64,000 nt of DNA from a virus: positions 124,001 through 188,000 of IMG/VR virus record IMGVR_UViG_3300028416_000004; one strand, given 5' to 3'. Position numbers and translations under genes: made by a program. The first letter of the stretch is position 1, and each line of letters opens with the position of its first letter. Below, piece by piece: positions 1 to 8,633 of the stretch. The notes beneath the pieces were generated by a model. It had not been told where the DNA came from. It searched no databases and saw only the letters and a list, made by a program, of their open reading frames with translations.

Positions 1-1210
1 CCTTTATGTTGACATTTATATTACCACAAGTTAATTGTCTCATATTAAAAACTTGAGCTAACGACAACATATATTCGCCATTTATATCAATATTAGATGA
101 AGTGCAATTGTTTCTAATATAAAAAGAATAAGCGCAATCATAATAGTATCTACGTTTTACGTAAGATGAAAAATCCAAAAACTCGGAATCCATAATAGTA
201 TAGACACTACCATATCCAGCATTACCAGATAAGAAGTATTTGTGTTCCTCATCAGATATTAATGTGAATTTACAGTCATTAACGGTATTTCTGATTTCAA
301 TTAATTGACAACTATTAGACCTTAAACTTTTAGTTTCTGAAAAGAAGTTAAAATTATTACCACCATTACATGTGAAATACATCGATAAACCGTTACTTGT
401 ATCTGGTCCTAAACCAGTAGCTTCAAATTCTAAATAACCCAACACTGTACATGTTTCACCAGTTGTTCCGTTTGGTGAGAATAGACCAACACTTTGACCA
501 GTTGGTGCCTCATTAATCATATTAATTTTAACACCAGCACAAAAATAATACGTTATACCATCTTTCCATAAATTTAATTCAGTCTGCCAAACACCATCAT
601 ATTGATTACCAGTAGAATCACTATTATCAAAAACAATTGTTTGTGGTAACACATATATTAAATCACCATATGTTGAAGCTGTTTTAGCACCATAAAGTGT
701 TTTAAATGGTTTATCTAATCTACCTTTTTCACCAGTTGAGTCATCACCATTCTCATCAACAAAAAGTGTATTTGAAATAGTTACACCTGTAAAGAAACCA
801 TCAATGTTTATACTATTATTAGCATTATCTAATAATGTTAATACACCATTCTCTTTACTATAAGTGCTTCCTGTAATAAAAGTATCTGTTATACCTGTAA
901 CATCTATTGTAACAAAATCATTTCTAGAAATTGTTAATAAATCTAACTCTTGATTATAAGTAGCTCCAGTTACATATTTATCTTGAGATGTTGCTGCACT
1001 AATTATATGTTGAACATCAACATAATCTATATTCCCATTTGATGAATTTCTTGCTAATATTTGAAATAAAGAATTATCATTACTTGGAACATCTACAATA
1101 TTTAATGTATTAGCAGATAAGTTAGCTTGAATATAAGTATTTCCACTTACAGTACCACCACTTAATGGTAAAAATTTATCATCTATTTTAAAAAAATATT
1201 GTCCAGCCAC
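1..1210 (-). CDS. Partial tail-fibre-like protein with pectate-lyase-like beta-helix segment
   Basis: The reading frame starts with GTG at 1210, directly after the stop of the upstream gene at 1212, and stays open to the window edge, so about 403 N-terminal residues are seen and the C-terminus is missing. The first residues read VAGQYFFKIDDKFLPLSGGT, a style common at the start of phage fibre proteins. Near residue 150 there is GDDSTGEKGRLDKPFKTL followed by AKTASTYGDLIYVLP, the usual lead-in to right-handed beta-helix (pectate-lyase-like) domains of phage adhesins. It lies at the end of a minus-strand operon with a BppU-like gene, so a receptor-binding or baseplate-appendage role is inferred. 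The GTG start has no good ATG competitor. Confidence 0.6.
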   Translation of the reverse strand, partial: MAGQYFFKIDDKFLPLSGGTVSGNTYIQANLSANTLNIVDVPSNDNSLFQILARNSSNGNIDYVDVQHIISAATSQDKYVTGATYNQELDLLTISRNDFVTIDVTGITDTFITGSTYSKENGVLTLLDNANNSINIDGFFTGVTISNTLFVDENGDDSTGEKGRLDKPFKTLYGAKTASTYGDLIYVLPQTIVFDNSDSTGNQYDGVWQTELNLWKDGITYYFCAGVKINMINEAPTGQSVGLFSPNGTTGETCTVLGYLEFEATGLGPDTSNGLSMYFTCNGGNNFNFFSETKSLRSNSCQLIEIRNTVNDCKFTLISDEEHKYFLSGNAGYGSVYTIMDSEFLDFSSYVKRRYYYDCAYSFYIRNNCTSSNIDINGEYMLSLAQVFNMRQLTCGNINVNIK

Positions 1211-1211
1211 T

Positions 1212-1571
1212 TTATATATTATTTATATCTTCTTCAATTTTAATACTTATACCTCCTTCTCTAGGTAAAGACATCTTTGTTCCATTTGCAAAAAACAATT
1301 CAAATTCACCAATAAAATTTCCAGAAATAGCAGTATCTCCTTCTACCCATTGATATTGTATTATACCAGAGTCATTAGAAATTACTTGAGCTACTTTAGA
1401 AGATATAACTAAAGCTCCACAATCATCTACCATAGAAAATTCAACTTTAGTTACAGCACTTAAATTCAATCTATTCCAACCTCCTAAACAACCTTTATCA
1501 TAAACGGTAGCTATCAAAGCTGGTGCTGTATCATTTCTTTTTATAATAAATGGTTTTTCTCCTCTTGCCAT
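1212..1571 (-). CDS. BppU N-terminal-domain-like baseplate protein
   Basis: A 119-residue protein whose whole length resembles the N-terminal domain of BppU-type baseplate upper proteins: an early KRNDTAPALIATVYD strand, then TKVEFSMVDDCGALV, SGIIQYQWVEGDTAISGNF, EFELFFANGTKMSLP and a closing ISIKIEEDI strand. In siphophages of Gram-positive hosts this fold anchors receptor-binding proteins to the baseplate. Here it stands alone and is followed two bases later by the fibre-like gene ending at the window edge, so it may act as the adaptor for that fibre. The assignment is by motif pattern only; the family is known mainly from other phage groups. Confidence 0.6.
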   Translation of the reverse strand: MARGEKPFIIKRNDTAPALIATVYDKGCLGGWNRLNLSAVTKVEFSMVDDCGALVISSKVAQVISNDSGIIQYQWVEGDTAISGNFIGEFELFFANGTKMSLPREGGISIKIEEDINNI

Positions 1572-1575
1572 ACTT

Positions 1576-1938
1576 TTAATTATTAACTATTTCTAATCTT
1601 ACTTCTTGATTTTCAAGTCTTATGTCAATATTTTGACCAACTACAACAGGGCTTAATTTAAATCTTGTTATAAGTCTCTTTTCTGGACTATCTACTGTAT
1701 ATTTTAAAACCCAATTCATTTCATATATATCATCAATATTGTATAAACCTGGGGATAAATTTACATAATACCTTCCTAAAGAATCATTTATAACTTCAGG
1801 ACTCTCTATAACAATAGAATCTCCTTCTATTGTTACATAACCAGATATTTCTTCTACATTTATTAAATCATATGTTTCTCCACTTAAAGTGGTTATATTG
1901 ATACAATAAAAATCTCTATAAAGTCTTAAATAAGCCAT
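1576..1938 (-). CDS. Hypothetical virion-associated protein upstream of BppU-like gene
   Basis: About 120 residues if translation begins at the ATG at 1938 (MAYLRLYRDFYC). A GTG start at 1962 is possible in frame but sits only two bases from the TATTTAT promoter-like element, so I prefer the ATG. The protein is predicted beta-rich with no signal peptide and contains GRYYVNLSPGLYNIDDIYEM and a late KYTVDSPEKRLITRFKL stretch. I do not recognise the family. It is first in a minus-strand run with the BppU-like gene (4-base gap) and the fibre-like gene, so a part in the baseplate appendage is likely by context. Confidence 0.55.
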   Translation of the reverse strand: MAYLRLYRDFYCINITTLSGETYDLINVEEISGYVTIEGDSIVIESPEVINDSLGRYYVNLSPGLYNIDDIYEMNWVLKYTVDSPEKRLITRFKLSPVVVGQNIDIRLENQEVRLEIVNN

Positions 1939-1964
1939 AATCAAAAAAAGATATTTCCTCACAA

Positions 1965-1971
1965 ATAAATA
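1965..1971 (-). promoter_or_regulatory. TATTTAT late-promoter-like element
   Basis: Sense-strand TATTTAT lies 26 bases before the chosen ATG at 1938, heading the appendage operon. Confidence 0.5.
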
Positions 1972-1977
1972 GTAACA

Positions 1978-2011
1978 AAAAAGGAGACTGTATTAAAACA
2001 ATCTCCTTTTT
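1978..2011 (-). terminator. Rho-independent terminator after tail tube gene
   Basis: Ten-base perfect inverted repeat (AAAAAGGAGA at 1978-1987, TCTCCTTTTT at 2002-2011) with a 14-base loop, just downstream of the tail tube stop at 2034; its T-run reads on the minus strand. Confidence 0.8.
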
Positions 2012-2033
2012 AAAAAATTTATTTATATATGTT

Positions 2034-2522
2034 TTAAGCACTAAGAAGACATCTGTCTGGTTGAACATTGATTTTAACTTTTGAAATATCATCTGAACCA
2101 TAATCATAACTATCAAAAGAAGCATTTGTAATAAAACAACCTATTAAAGTCCACTTTTCAACTTCAACACCAACAGGGTCAAGAGCTTTTAAAACTAAAT
2201 TCTTTTTGTATCCTACTGCATAACCCATTCTACCAGTTGCAGATTCAGCATGTAATCTTACCCATTCCATCACTTTTTGAGTTGTTGATGGTCCGATAAC
2301 ATCAATAAATTCAATATCAATTGCTGACCATTTGTATCTACCAGCAACGTATGTACTAGTGTTCATATATTGAATTTCAGTACTATTAATTTCTATCGTA
2401 GGTTTTCCAGAAGTTTGAACATTAAATGATTCAATACCTAATTCAGAAGGAAATTCCAATACGAATCTATTTTTTCTTTTAGGTTCCTGGTCTACAGGAA
2501 CTGGTCTAAACATTGTAGCCAT
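2034..2522 (-). CDS. 19: Tail tube protein (T4 gp19-like)
   Basis: A 162-residue protein of the length and pattern of T4 gp19 tail tube proteins. It begins MATMFRPVPVDQEPKRKNRF, keeps the early RFVLEFPSELGIESF strand, the SWxxIDIEFIDVIGPST-like segment (here SAIDIEFIDVIGPST) and a C-terminal TLIGCFITNASFDSYDYGSD followed by ISKVKINVQPDRCLL. Tail tube subunits stack as hexameric rings inside the contractile sheath and carry DNA to the cell. The sheath gene lies directly upstream in the same direction, as in T4 (18 then 19). It has its own promoter-like element at 2554-2560 and its own terminator, consistent with a highly expressed late gene. Confidence 0.92.
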   Translation of the reverse strand: MATMFRPVPVDQEPKRKNRFVLEFPSELGIESFNVQTSGKPTIEINSTEIQYMNTSTYVAGRYKWSAIDIEFIDVIGPSTTQKVMEWVRLHAESATGRMGYAVGYKKNLVLKALDPVGVEVEKWTLIGCFITNASFDSYDYGSDDISKVKINVQPDRCLLSA

Positions 2523-2553
2523 CTTAAACTTGTTTTTATTATTTTAATTACTT

Positions 2554-2560
2554 ATAAATA
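2554..2560 (-). promoter_or_regulatory. TATTTAT late-promoter-like element
   Basis: Sense-strand TATTTAT 31 bases before the tail tube start codon. Confidence 0.55.
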
Positions 2561-2635
2561 TTAAACAAAAAAAATTATTTGATTATATTTAATTTTTTTT
2601 TTAATTTATTTCTATAAAATTTAAAATTCACCAAT

Positions 2636-2667
2636 AAAAAAAGGGAACTAAATAGCTCCCTTTATTT
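2636..2667 (-). terminator. Terminator after tail sheath gene
   Basis: Stem AAAGGGA (2640-2646) with TCCCTTT (2657-2663), extended by CTA/TAG inside one mismatch, flanked by A and T runs, 34 bases past the sheath stop. Confidence 0.75.
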
Positions 2668-2700
2668 TTATAAATTTGTAAATTCTTAATATTTAAAAAG

Positions 2701-5034
2701 TTAAAAATCTTCGAATCTAGCTCCAGTAGGTAAAACTTGAAAAGTTAAATCTATAAACTCAGCAGTTCTTGTAGGTTTCAATTGAATTTTACCAACTAAA
2801 GTATTTCTATCTACAACCTCTGGTGGATTATTTGTTTCATCCATTATAACTCTAAATCCAGTTAAACCTCTTTGATTTTGAATTTGTAATAATAAAGGTT
2901 CTACTTTAGATAAGAATTGGTCTCTTAAAGTTTGGTCATTTTGCTCAAACAATAAAGTTTGAGATGTTGCAGCTACTACTCTTCTAATTTGTAACAATAA
3001 TCTTCTTACACTAATTCTATCAAGAGCAGACTGTCTAATTTGAAGTGTTTTTTGTCCATAAATTACCACTCCATTTTGAACAAATGTGGCGATTGGATTA
3101 ATTCTTCCTTCATATAATGAATCTCTATCAGTTTGACTCAATTTAATATCTGCTTTTCTTACAGAATCTCCAACAGTACCTCTATTTATACCAGCAGGTG
3201 CAAACCAAGGGAATGATACATTATCTGTTAAAGCGATTGATTTAACAACTTCAGCTGTAGGAGGTAAATATAAAAATTGTCCAGTTGATTGGTCTTCAAT
3301 TTGTACCCAAGGCCAATAAGTTGCTGCATAATTTGAATCAATACCTGTGTCTTGCATTGCTAAAACGGCTTCTTCTGGAGTACCTTTTGCTGTATCTGTA
3401 GTTAACCTAGGAGCATCAATTATATATAAAGTATCAGCTCTATCTTCTATCTTTCCTAAAGCATACTTAACTAATTCTTGGTTATTTCCGTAATCAATAC
3501 CTGGAGTAGCAAATAAGTTAACATCAACTTCTTCTGGGTTAGTGAAGATATCTATCGCTTCTTTAAAAGCCGTTCTATTAGAAGTGTCTGAAATATTTGT
3601 TGTAAATGTAGGAGTTCTAAATTTATTCCAACCATCAAAACCTCCAGCAGGAGCAAGTGTGAACTTTCTTTCTGCTTTAGTGTAACCACTTAAAGTTAAA
3701 CTTCCAGAAACAAACGTTGAAGGTGCTCCAGATTCTAAGTGAAAACCAGGTACTACAACTTTTCCAGCACTTCCAGTTCCTACATACTTAAACATATCTG
3801 CTTCAACAGTATTAATAACATTAGAAAAAGTAACTTTATCTGCAGTAAATTCAGTGTAAGCTAATTCTGAAATACCTAAGAAAGTTTTATTTACAGAATC
3901 TCCTGATAAATAAGATGTTTTATAATATAAAGGTGTTGCAGTAGTTCCAGTTTCTACCTCTACTTGACTATATCCTTCAAAACCTGCTGGAACAACATTT
4001 GAAGGATGTCCTTCTTGCATATCTAACGTTACAAATACAGATTGTCTAGGATATTCTTCATCAGTAGTACCAATTACTCTAGCAATATAATTTCTTTGAG
4101 TAGGGTCCATAGTAACACCTCTAAATCTCTCTAAAGCTGTTTGAAAAGCTGCTGAATCATTATCGTTAAAATCTCTAATTATTACATCAAAAGTTTTTGT
4201 GATTGTATCTATATTTGATATAGATATCTTAATTTCTCTATTCGCAGAATCTCCATCAGAAATAGATTGAAATTTAAATAATTTTCTAACTTGACCACCA
4301 ACTAAATTAGAAACAATATAAGGTGTCTCTGGATTAGTGTAAGGTCCAGCAAAATCTGTATAAGTTGAATCAGTTGAAAAAGTTATAGAATCTGAAATTC
4401 CTGTTATTGAACCTTCAGCTACTGCTTGTCTTAAAAAATGAGGATAAATAGATTCTACATAAATGCCATAATCTCCTGATAATTTTTTAGGATTTTTACC
4501 TATAACATTAACAATATAATCTTCTCTACTTTCATCTAAAGAAACTGTTAAAGTATTTGCAGAAAAAGGCCCTGTTGAAGCACTTAATACAAAACTTCCT
4601 AAAGGAGATGAAGATACTCCCTTTTCTAAGTCAGTTGCAATATTGTGTAAAAAAGTATTTCCTTCATCATCTGATTTACTTTTTATTACAGCAATAATAG
4701 CTCCATCATCTATTGTTCCTCCAGTAGGAGATGTTGCTGTGATAATCCATGCATTAGAATCGGTAAAACCTTCTTTTCCTAAAACTCTAGTTACAGTTAA
4801 TTCATTAGATTGTGTTAAAAAAGCGTTTGCTACATAAGGTAATTGTAAACTTGAATTTGTTCCTCCAAATCTAAACAAAAACTCATCAGTACTTCTAATA
4901 CTAATTGGTTCAAATGCTGGTCCTTTTTGTGTTAATCCAACAAGGCCTAACTTAGTTAAACCAACTCTTGATGCGAATACCGAAAAATCTTGCTCTTTTG
5001 TGTAAACGCCGGGCGATACGAATATAGTTGCCAT
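2701..5034 (-). CDS. 18: Tail sheath protein (T4 gp18-like)
   Basis: A 777-residue contractile tail sheath protein. The N-terminus MATIFVSPGVYTKEQDFSVF is the standard sheath opening, followed by GLVGLTQKGPAFEPISI and the TDEFLFRFGG motif. The C-terminal third holds the conserved core, with GRINPIATFVQNGVVIYGQKT, RISVRRLLLQIRR and the final VGKIQLKPTRTAEFIDLTF strand. Sheath subunits surround the tube and contract on attachment. The middle part (about residues 100-480) is longer and threonine/serine-rich, probably surface-exposed insertion domains; T4 gp18 is 659 residues. It is transcribed from its own promoter-like element and ends at a terminator, between gp15-like and tube genes. Confidence 0.95.
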   Translation of the reverse strand: MATIFVSPGVYTKEQDFSVFASRVGLTKLGLVGLTQKGPAFEPISIRSTDEFLFRFGGTNSSLQLPYVANAFLTQSNELTVTRVLGKEGFTDSNAWIITATSPTGGTIDDGAIIAVIKSKSDDEGNTFLHNIATDLEKGVSSSPLGSFVLSASTGPFSANTLTVSLDESREDYIVNVIGKNPKKLSGDYGIYVESIYPHFLRQAVAEGSITGISDSITFSTDSTYTDFAGPYTNPETPYIVSNLVGGQVRKLFKFQSISDGDSANREIKISISNIDTITKTFDVIIRDFNDNDSAAFQTALERFRGVTMDPTQRNYIARVIGTTDEEYPRQSVFVTLDMQEGHPSNVVPAGFEGYSQVEVETGTTATPLYYKTSYLSGDSVNKTFLGISELAYTEFTADKVTFSNVINTVEADMFKYVGTGSAGKVVVPGFHLESGAPSTFVSGSLTLSGYTKAERKFTLAPAGGFDGWNKFRTPTFTTNISDTSNRTAFKEAIDIFTNPEEVDVNLFATPGIDYGNNQELVKYALGKIEDRADTLYIIDAPRLTTDTAKGTPEEAVLAMQDTGIDSNYAATYWPWVQIEDQSTGQFLYLPPTAEVVKSIALTDNVSFPWFAPAGINRGTVGDSVRKADIKLSQTDRDSLYEGRINPIATFVQNGVVIYGQKTLQIRQSALDRISVRRLLLQIRRVVAATSQTLLFEQNDQTLRDQFLSKVEPLLLQIQNQRGLTGFRVIMDETNNPPEVVDRNTLVGKIQLKPTRTAEFIDLTFQVLPTGARFEDF

Positions 5035-5075
5035 CTGATTATTATTTTTTAATTTTAAATTTATACAGTTTTACA

Positions 5076-5082
5076 ATAAATA
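5076..5082 (-). promoter_or_regulatory. TATTTAT late-promoter-like element
   Basis: Sense-strand TATTTAT 41 bases before the sheath start codon. Confidence 0.55.
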
Positions 5083-5100
5083 GGATAAAAAAATTCAAAA

Positions 5101-5817
5101 CTAACATTCGTCCTCACGAATTTGTATAGAAATTTTTGTAATTGTCTGAACTCTCTCGAATTTCTTTGGGTCTACGATTCTAGAATGTACCGTTAAAGGA
5201 TATACTAATTGAAAAAATCTATCTGAATCTATACTATCTACAGTGTTATCTTCACTAGGGTCTCCTAAAATAGCTGGTACATTATAACCATTAATTTTCA
5301 TATAACCTTGTCCGTCAGAAAAACCTTCTTCTAACATTTTTTCATATGAAATATTTACATCTTGCATATAATGAGTTAAAAATCTTAATTCATATTCTAC
5401 ATCCACCCAAGTAGGTTGTGGAATTTTAAAAATTTCATAACCCCCCAGCACTCCATCTGTACTAGGAACTTTAACATAATTAAATTTTAATTTTTTTGGT
5501 ACAGTTCTCCTTAATGGAGCTGTACCTTTTTTTACTGACTTTCTCCTCATAGTCATAAAAGGCATTCTTATCTCCTCTCCACTTTCATCTTTAAGATATT
5601 TCCAGTTCATTTTAAATTCAGCCCACCTTTCTTGTGTTAAAAATATAACTGGAACTCTTATGTCTTTACCTTCTGCATCTTCAACAGTAATATTTAAATC
5701 ATAAATGAAATCTCTCATACCCCTATCAACATCTTCTAATAAAAGTTTTTGAGGTAAATAATTATTATTTTTAAAACTATCATCAAGATTATCATTAATA
5801 TTTTTTTGTATAGACAT
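5101..5817 (-). CDS. 15: Probable tail terminator / sheath stabiliser (T4 gp15-like)
   Basis: A 238-residue protein placed between the neck genes and the sheath gene, the position and size range of T4 gp15 (272 residues), which caps the tail tube and sheath before head joining. Visible features are an N-terminal GMRDFIYDLNITVEDAEG region, a VPVIFLTQERWAEFK segment, a basic stretch MRRKSVKKGTAPLRRTVPKK, and a C-terminal VDVEYELRFLTHYMQDVN then FFQLVYPLTVHSRIVD. The early reference to a strand of the form VPVIFLT..RW and the late LTHYMQDVN segment are what I associate with this family. The call depends heavily on gene order. Confidence 0.6.
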   Translation of the reverse strand: MSIQKNINDNLDDSFKNNNYLPQKLLLEDVDRGMRDFIYDLNITVEDAEGKDIRVPVIFLTQERWAEFKMNWKYLKDESGEEIRMPFMTMRRKSVKKGTAPLRRTVPKKLKFNYVKVPSTDGVLGGYEIFKIPQPTWVDVEYELRFLTHYMQDVNISYEKMLEEGFSDGQGYMKINGYNVPAILGDPSEDNTVDSIDSDRFFQLVYPLTVHSRIVDPKKFERVQTITKISIQIREDEC

Positions 5818-5842
5818 TTATTTTTATTTTATCTTTTTTATA

Positions 5843-5849
5843 ATAAATA
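5843..5849 (-). promoter_or_regulatory. TATTTAT late-promoter-like element
   Basis: Sense-strand TATTTAT 25 bases before the gp15-like start codon. Confidence 0.55.
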
Positions 5850-5870
5850 TTATATAATTTTAATTAAACA

Positions 5871-5902
5871 TTTGATTTTAAAATAAATTATGTATATATT
5901 CG
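5871..5902 (+). promoter_or_regulatory. Host-type (Bacteroidota) promoter
   Basis: TTTG at 5871-5874, a 20-base spacer, then TATATTCG at 5895-5902 (7 of 8 positions including wildcards of TAnnTTTG). It points at the plus-strand winged-helix gene that starts at 5918. Confidence 0.5.
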
Positions 5903-5917
5903 CAAAAAGTTTTTAAA

Positions 5918-6697
5918 TTGAAGAGAGTAAGAATTACACATAACTTAATAAATAAATTGATAAAATCTGAAGAGATTTTAACTTTTTCTTATTTTGTTAA
6001 ATTAAAATACTTATACTCAAATTCTACTATTTATAATTTTTCATTAAGAAAAGCTGCTAGACTTATAGGCGTTTCTCCTAATTCTATAAAATTCCATTTA
6101 AAAAAAATGGAAGAAATGGAAATTATAAAAATTGTAAAAAATAAAAAAGGGGGTACAAATATCACCTTTTCTTCAATAGAAAAAATTTCAAAAAAATACG
6201 GAGTAAACCATAATAGTAAATGTGGTTCTATAATATTTCGTGATTCTGAAAATGTACAAGATATTAAAACTAGATTTTATTCTAAAGTTTTAATTAACAA
6301 TCTCAATAAACAGAGATATACTATCAAAGGAAAGTCCAACTCGCTTATGCGGAAAAGAGACCAATTAAACAAGTTAAATAAAAGTGGAGTTAATCCAGAT
6401 TTTTTACAAAGGTCAATTGCGAGTGAAAGGATAATGTTTGATACTTTTATATGCTGTGATACAATTGGTGATATGTTAGATAAAACTAAAATGACAGGTT
6501 ATAACCAACTAAAAAAAATGGTTAGGATGGGCTTGTTAAATATAAAAAAGAAACAAATGAAAGTTTTAGAAAATTGTAAAAAAGAAGACTTTGAACATTT
6601 ATGCAAAAATGGCAATTTAATAAAAGGTAAACATTTTTATAGTGTAAAAGAATCTTCTATTTTGAAAAATGTTGGTTTTTCAGTTGAAGTATTATAA
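5918..6697 (+). CDS. Winged-helix / helix-turn-helix DNA-binding protein
   Basis: A 259-residue basic protein that runs against the surrounding minus-strand late genes. Residues about 40-90 form a winged helix-turn-helix: FSLRKAARLIGVSPNSIKFH is the helix-turn-helix and KIVKNKKGGTNITF the wing. A second helix-turn-helix-like region is possible near residues 170-205 (IGDMLDKTKMTGYNQLKKMV). The start is a TTG at 5918; the next ATG would cut into the helix-turn-helix, so TTG is preferred. The promoter just upstream is host-type, suggesting early expression. It could be a repressor, a replication factor or an early regulator; the sequence does not decide. Confidence 0.6.
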   Translation: MKRVRITHNLINKLIKSEEILTFSYFVKLKYLYSNSTIYNFSLRKAARLIGVSPNSIKFHLKKMEEMEIIKIVKNKKGGTNITFSSIEKISKKYGVNHNSKCGSIIFRDSENVQDIKTRFYSKVLINNLNKQRYTIKGKSNSLMRKRDQLNKLNKSGVNPDFLQRSIASERIMFDTFICCDTIGDMLDKTKMTGYNQLKKMVRMGLLNIKKKQMKVLENCKKEDFEHLCKNGNLIKGKHFYSVKESSILKNVGFSVEVL

Positions 6698-6795
6698 TTT
6701 TTTTTGTGTGTGCATTTTATTTTACTAACATACGGCGAGTTAATATCTTATACAGTAAACTATATGTTTTATTTTTGTTAATATTTTTTTGAAAA

Positions 6796-7359
6796 TTATC
6801 TTGCATTAAAAACATCACTGTTTACCTCAACAGCTATGATTGTAATTGAGAATAATTTATCACCACCCCAAGAATGTTTATTATCTATATTTGAACTACC
6901 ATCATCTGTTACTTCATAATAGTTACCTTTATGATAAACAAAGTCACCTACTCTTATTTCAGCATCTAATTCATCTAAATGTGTAAGATATATGCTAGCA
7001 GTTAATTTACCATATCCCCTTCTTATTAATCCACCTGGTGCAATATAATTTGGAGACTGAGATTCTACGTTAATTCTTCCGAAAACTTCAACAGGAGTTA
7101 AATGAACTTTCTTTTTAGATTCGCCATACAAATCGTGAGTTCTTGTCTTTTGATAATCTATTCTATATAAAATGAAAGATTCTTGTAATATCTCTTCAGT
7201 TATTTCTCTTCCTGAACTTTCAAAAAATCTTCTTTCTTTTTCGCCAAAAAATTTTTTAATCCCCTTTTGGGAATTATCCATCTCTCTTGCTTCAGCAGGT
7301 TTTTTTTGATTTCTATTTAATAACCTGTCTCTATTATTATTTCCTTTATTTCTAGACAT
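6796..7359 (-). CDS. 14: Probable neck protein (T4 gp14-like)
   Basis: A 187-residue protein 14 bases downstream of the gp13-like gene. After a basic, disordered N-terminus (about 35 residues), it has FILYRIDYQKTRTHDLYGES, then HLTPVEVFGRINVE and the segment ELDAEIRVGDFVYHKGNYYEV. The last part parallels the region of T4 gp14 that reads GDLIYFPLTNSLFEI, and the order gp13 then gp14 is the same as in T4. Gp13 and gp14 form the collar that closes the filled head and receives the tail. It is shorter than T4 gp14 (256 residues). Assignment is by local motif and gene order. Confidence 0.6.
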   Translation of the reverse strand: MSRNKGNNNRDRLLNRNQKKPAEAREMDNSQKGIKKFFGEKERRFFESSGREITEEILQESFILYRIDYQKTRTHDLYGESKKKVHLTPVEVFGRINVESQSPNYIAPGGLIRRGYGKLTASIYLTHLDELDAEIRVGDFVYHKGNYYEVTDDGSSNIDNKHSWGGDKLFSITIIAVEVNSDVFNAR

Positions 7360-7373
7360 AAAATATCATTTAA

Positions 7374-8603
7374 TTAACCTAAATAAATAGGAAGTGGACC
7401 ATAACCTAAAGTTTTGTTTACATACTCTTGCATTAATGCATTGTTTTCTAATAAAGATTTATAATTTAATCTATCTAATAAATCTCTTAACTCCTCTTTT
7501 AAAGTTTTCATATCTTCTTTACCATTAGATATTAAATCTGCATGATTCATTGTTAGAGAAGCATCTGGTATTGGTAATTCACCTGAAAATTTACCTCTAA
7601 CACCAATTCCTAACAATTCTTTCGCATTAGCTTGTGCATATTTTTTAACCCATGTTTTTGCTGGGTCATTTAATTCATTAAATCTTAAATTATATAAAAC
7701 AGCATCAGAAGGGCCAGAAACTAAACCATTACCTTGATTTTGTAAACCGTCTACTGAATTTGTACTACCTGTAAATCCTGGATTTGCAGTATTTCCACTA
7801 AAAGCATCATTACCACCAATTCCTATTTTATCATAATAATAATAAAACATAGTTCCTGGAGTACCAGCACCTCCACCAATACCCATATTGGAAGCACCAA
7901 GACCTGTAGTAGTGTTTATTCTAGGTATAGGATATAAAGAAATTACTTTAGTCCCATTTGCACCTCCTCTAACCCTGTATGAATATTCAGAACCTCTAAC
8001 TTTATTTCTTAATTCAGCAGCTTGAGCTGTTAAAATAGTGTCATATACTGGCATCACATGGTATAATGTGTGACCAGCAAAAGAAGCTCCAAATTCAGAA
8101 AAAGCTATATTTGAATTTGCAAAAGGGTCTAAACCAAATAAATTTATAAAGTTAGGAGTAAACCAAAGAACTTCATTTATTTCTTGACCTGCAGGAATTA
8201 TGTAATCTTGTGTACCAGCTGTTAGGGGAATATTTCCTAACTTCAACTCCCTATTACTGTTCATACCCCCAAGACCACTTACTTGTTCAGCATAAGCAGT
8301 TGAGAATGTTTTTTCAAAACCAAAATTTTGTGAAACAAATTTTAAAGTAAAATCTATATCACTAGGCAAACCTAACATTTGTGAAAGTCTATTTTCTAAA
8401 GCCCATTGATGTATATAAGAAGAATATTCTTCAATAGCTTCACATAAACATTCTTCTAATTGTTCATCTTCTAATTCAACACCCATAACAGGCTCACCCA
8501 ACTTTCTTCTAATTCTTCTATAAATTCTAGAAATTTGTTGGTCAGTCATTCCTTCTAAACAACCTTCAGAAATAATTTCACAATACCCAAAACCTTGACT
8601 CAT
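7374..8603 (-). CDS. 13: Probable neck / head-completion protein (T4 gp13-like)
   Basis: A 409-residue protein at the head of the neck operon. The N-terminal 90 residues are helical (DQQISRIYRRIRRKLGEP, then EDEQLEECLCEAIEEYSSYI), as in connector adaptor proteins. Next comes KLGNIPLTAGTQDYIIPAG and INEVLWFTPNFINLFG, typical of gp13-like proteins of T4-related phages. A glycine/asparagine-rich stretch (about 230-300) is probably a surface loop or insertion, since T4 gp13 has 309 residues. The C-terminus (residues 310-409) is helical and includes KTWVKKYAQANAKELLGIGV. It acts with the gp14-like product encoded 14 bases downstream. Confidence 0.65.
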   Translation of the reverse strand: MSQGFGYCEIISEGCLEGMTDQQISRIYRRIRRKLGEPVMGVELEDEQLEECLCEAIEEYSSYIHQWALENRLSQMLGLPSDIDFTLKFVSQNFGFEKTFSTAYAEQVSGLGGMNSNRELKLGNIPLTAGTQDYIIPAGQEINEVLWFTPNFINLFGLDPFANSNIAFSEFGASFAGHTLYHVMPVYDTILTAQAAELRNKVRGSEYSYRVRGGANGTKVISLYPIPRINTTTGLGASNMGIGGGAGTPGTMFYYYYDKIGIGGNDAFSGNTANPGFTGSTNSVDGLQNQGNGLVSGPSDAVLYNLRFNELNDPAKTWVKKYAQANAKELLGIGVRGKFSGELPIPDASLTMNHADLISNGKEDMKTLKEELRDLLDRLNYKSLLENNALMQEYVNKTLGYGPLPIYLG

Positions 8604-8623
8604 ATTATCTTTTTTTTAATTCA

Positions 8624-8630
8624 ATAAATA
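8624..8630 (-). promoter_or_regulatory. TATTTAT late-promoter-like element
   Basis: Sense-strand TATTTAT 20 bases before the gp13-like start codon and overlapping the gene-free spacer after the small upstream gene. Confidence 0.5.
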
Positions 8631-8633
8631 AAA

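Noticed and set aside
1938-1962. GTG start at 1962 for the 1576 gene
   Set aside because: It would begin two bases from the TATTTAT element; the ATG at 1938 gives a normal leader and a more typical N-terminus.
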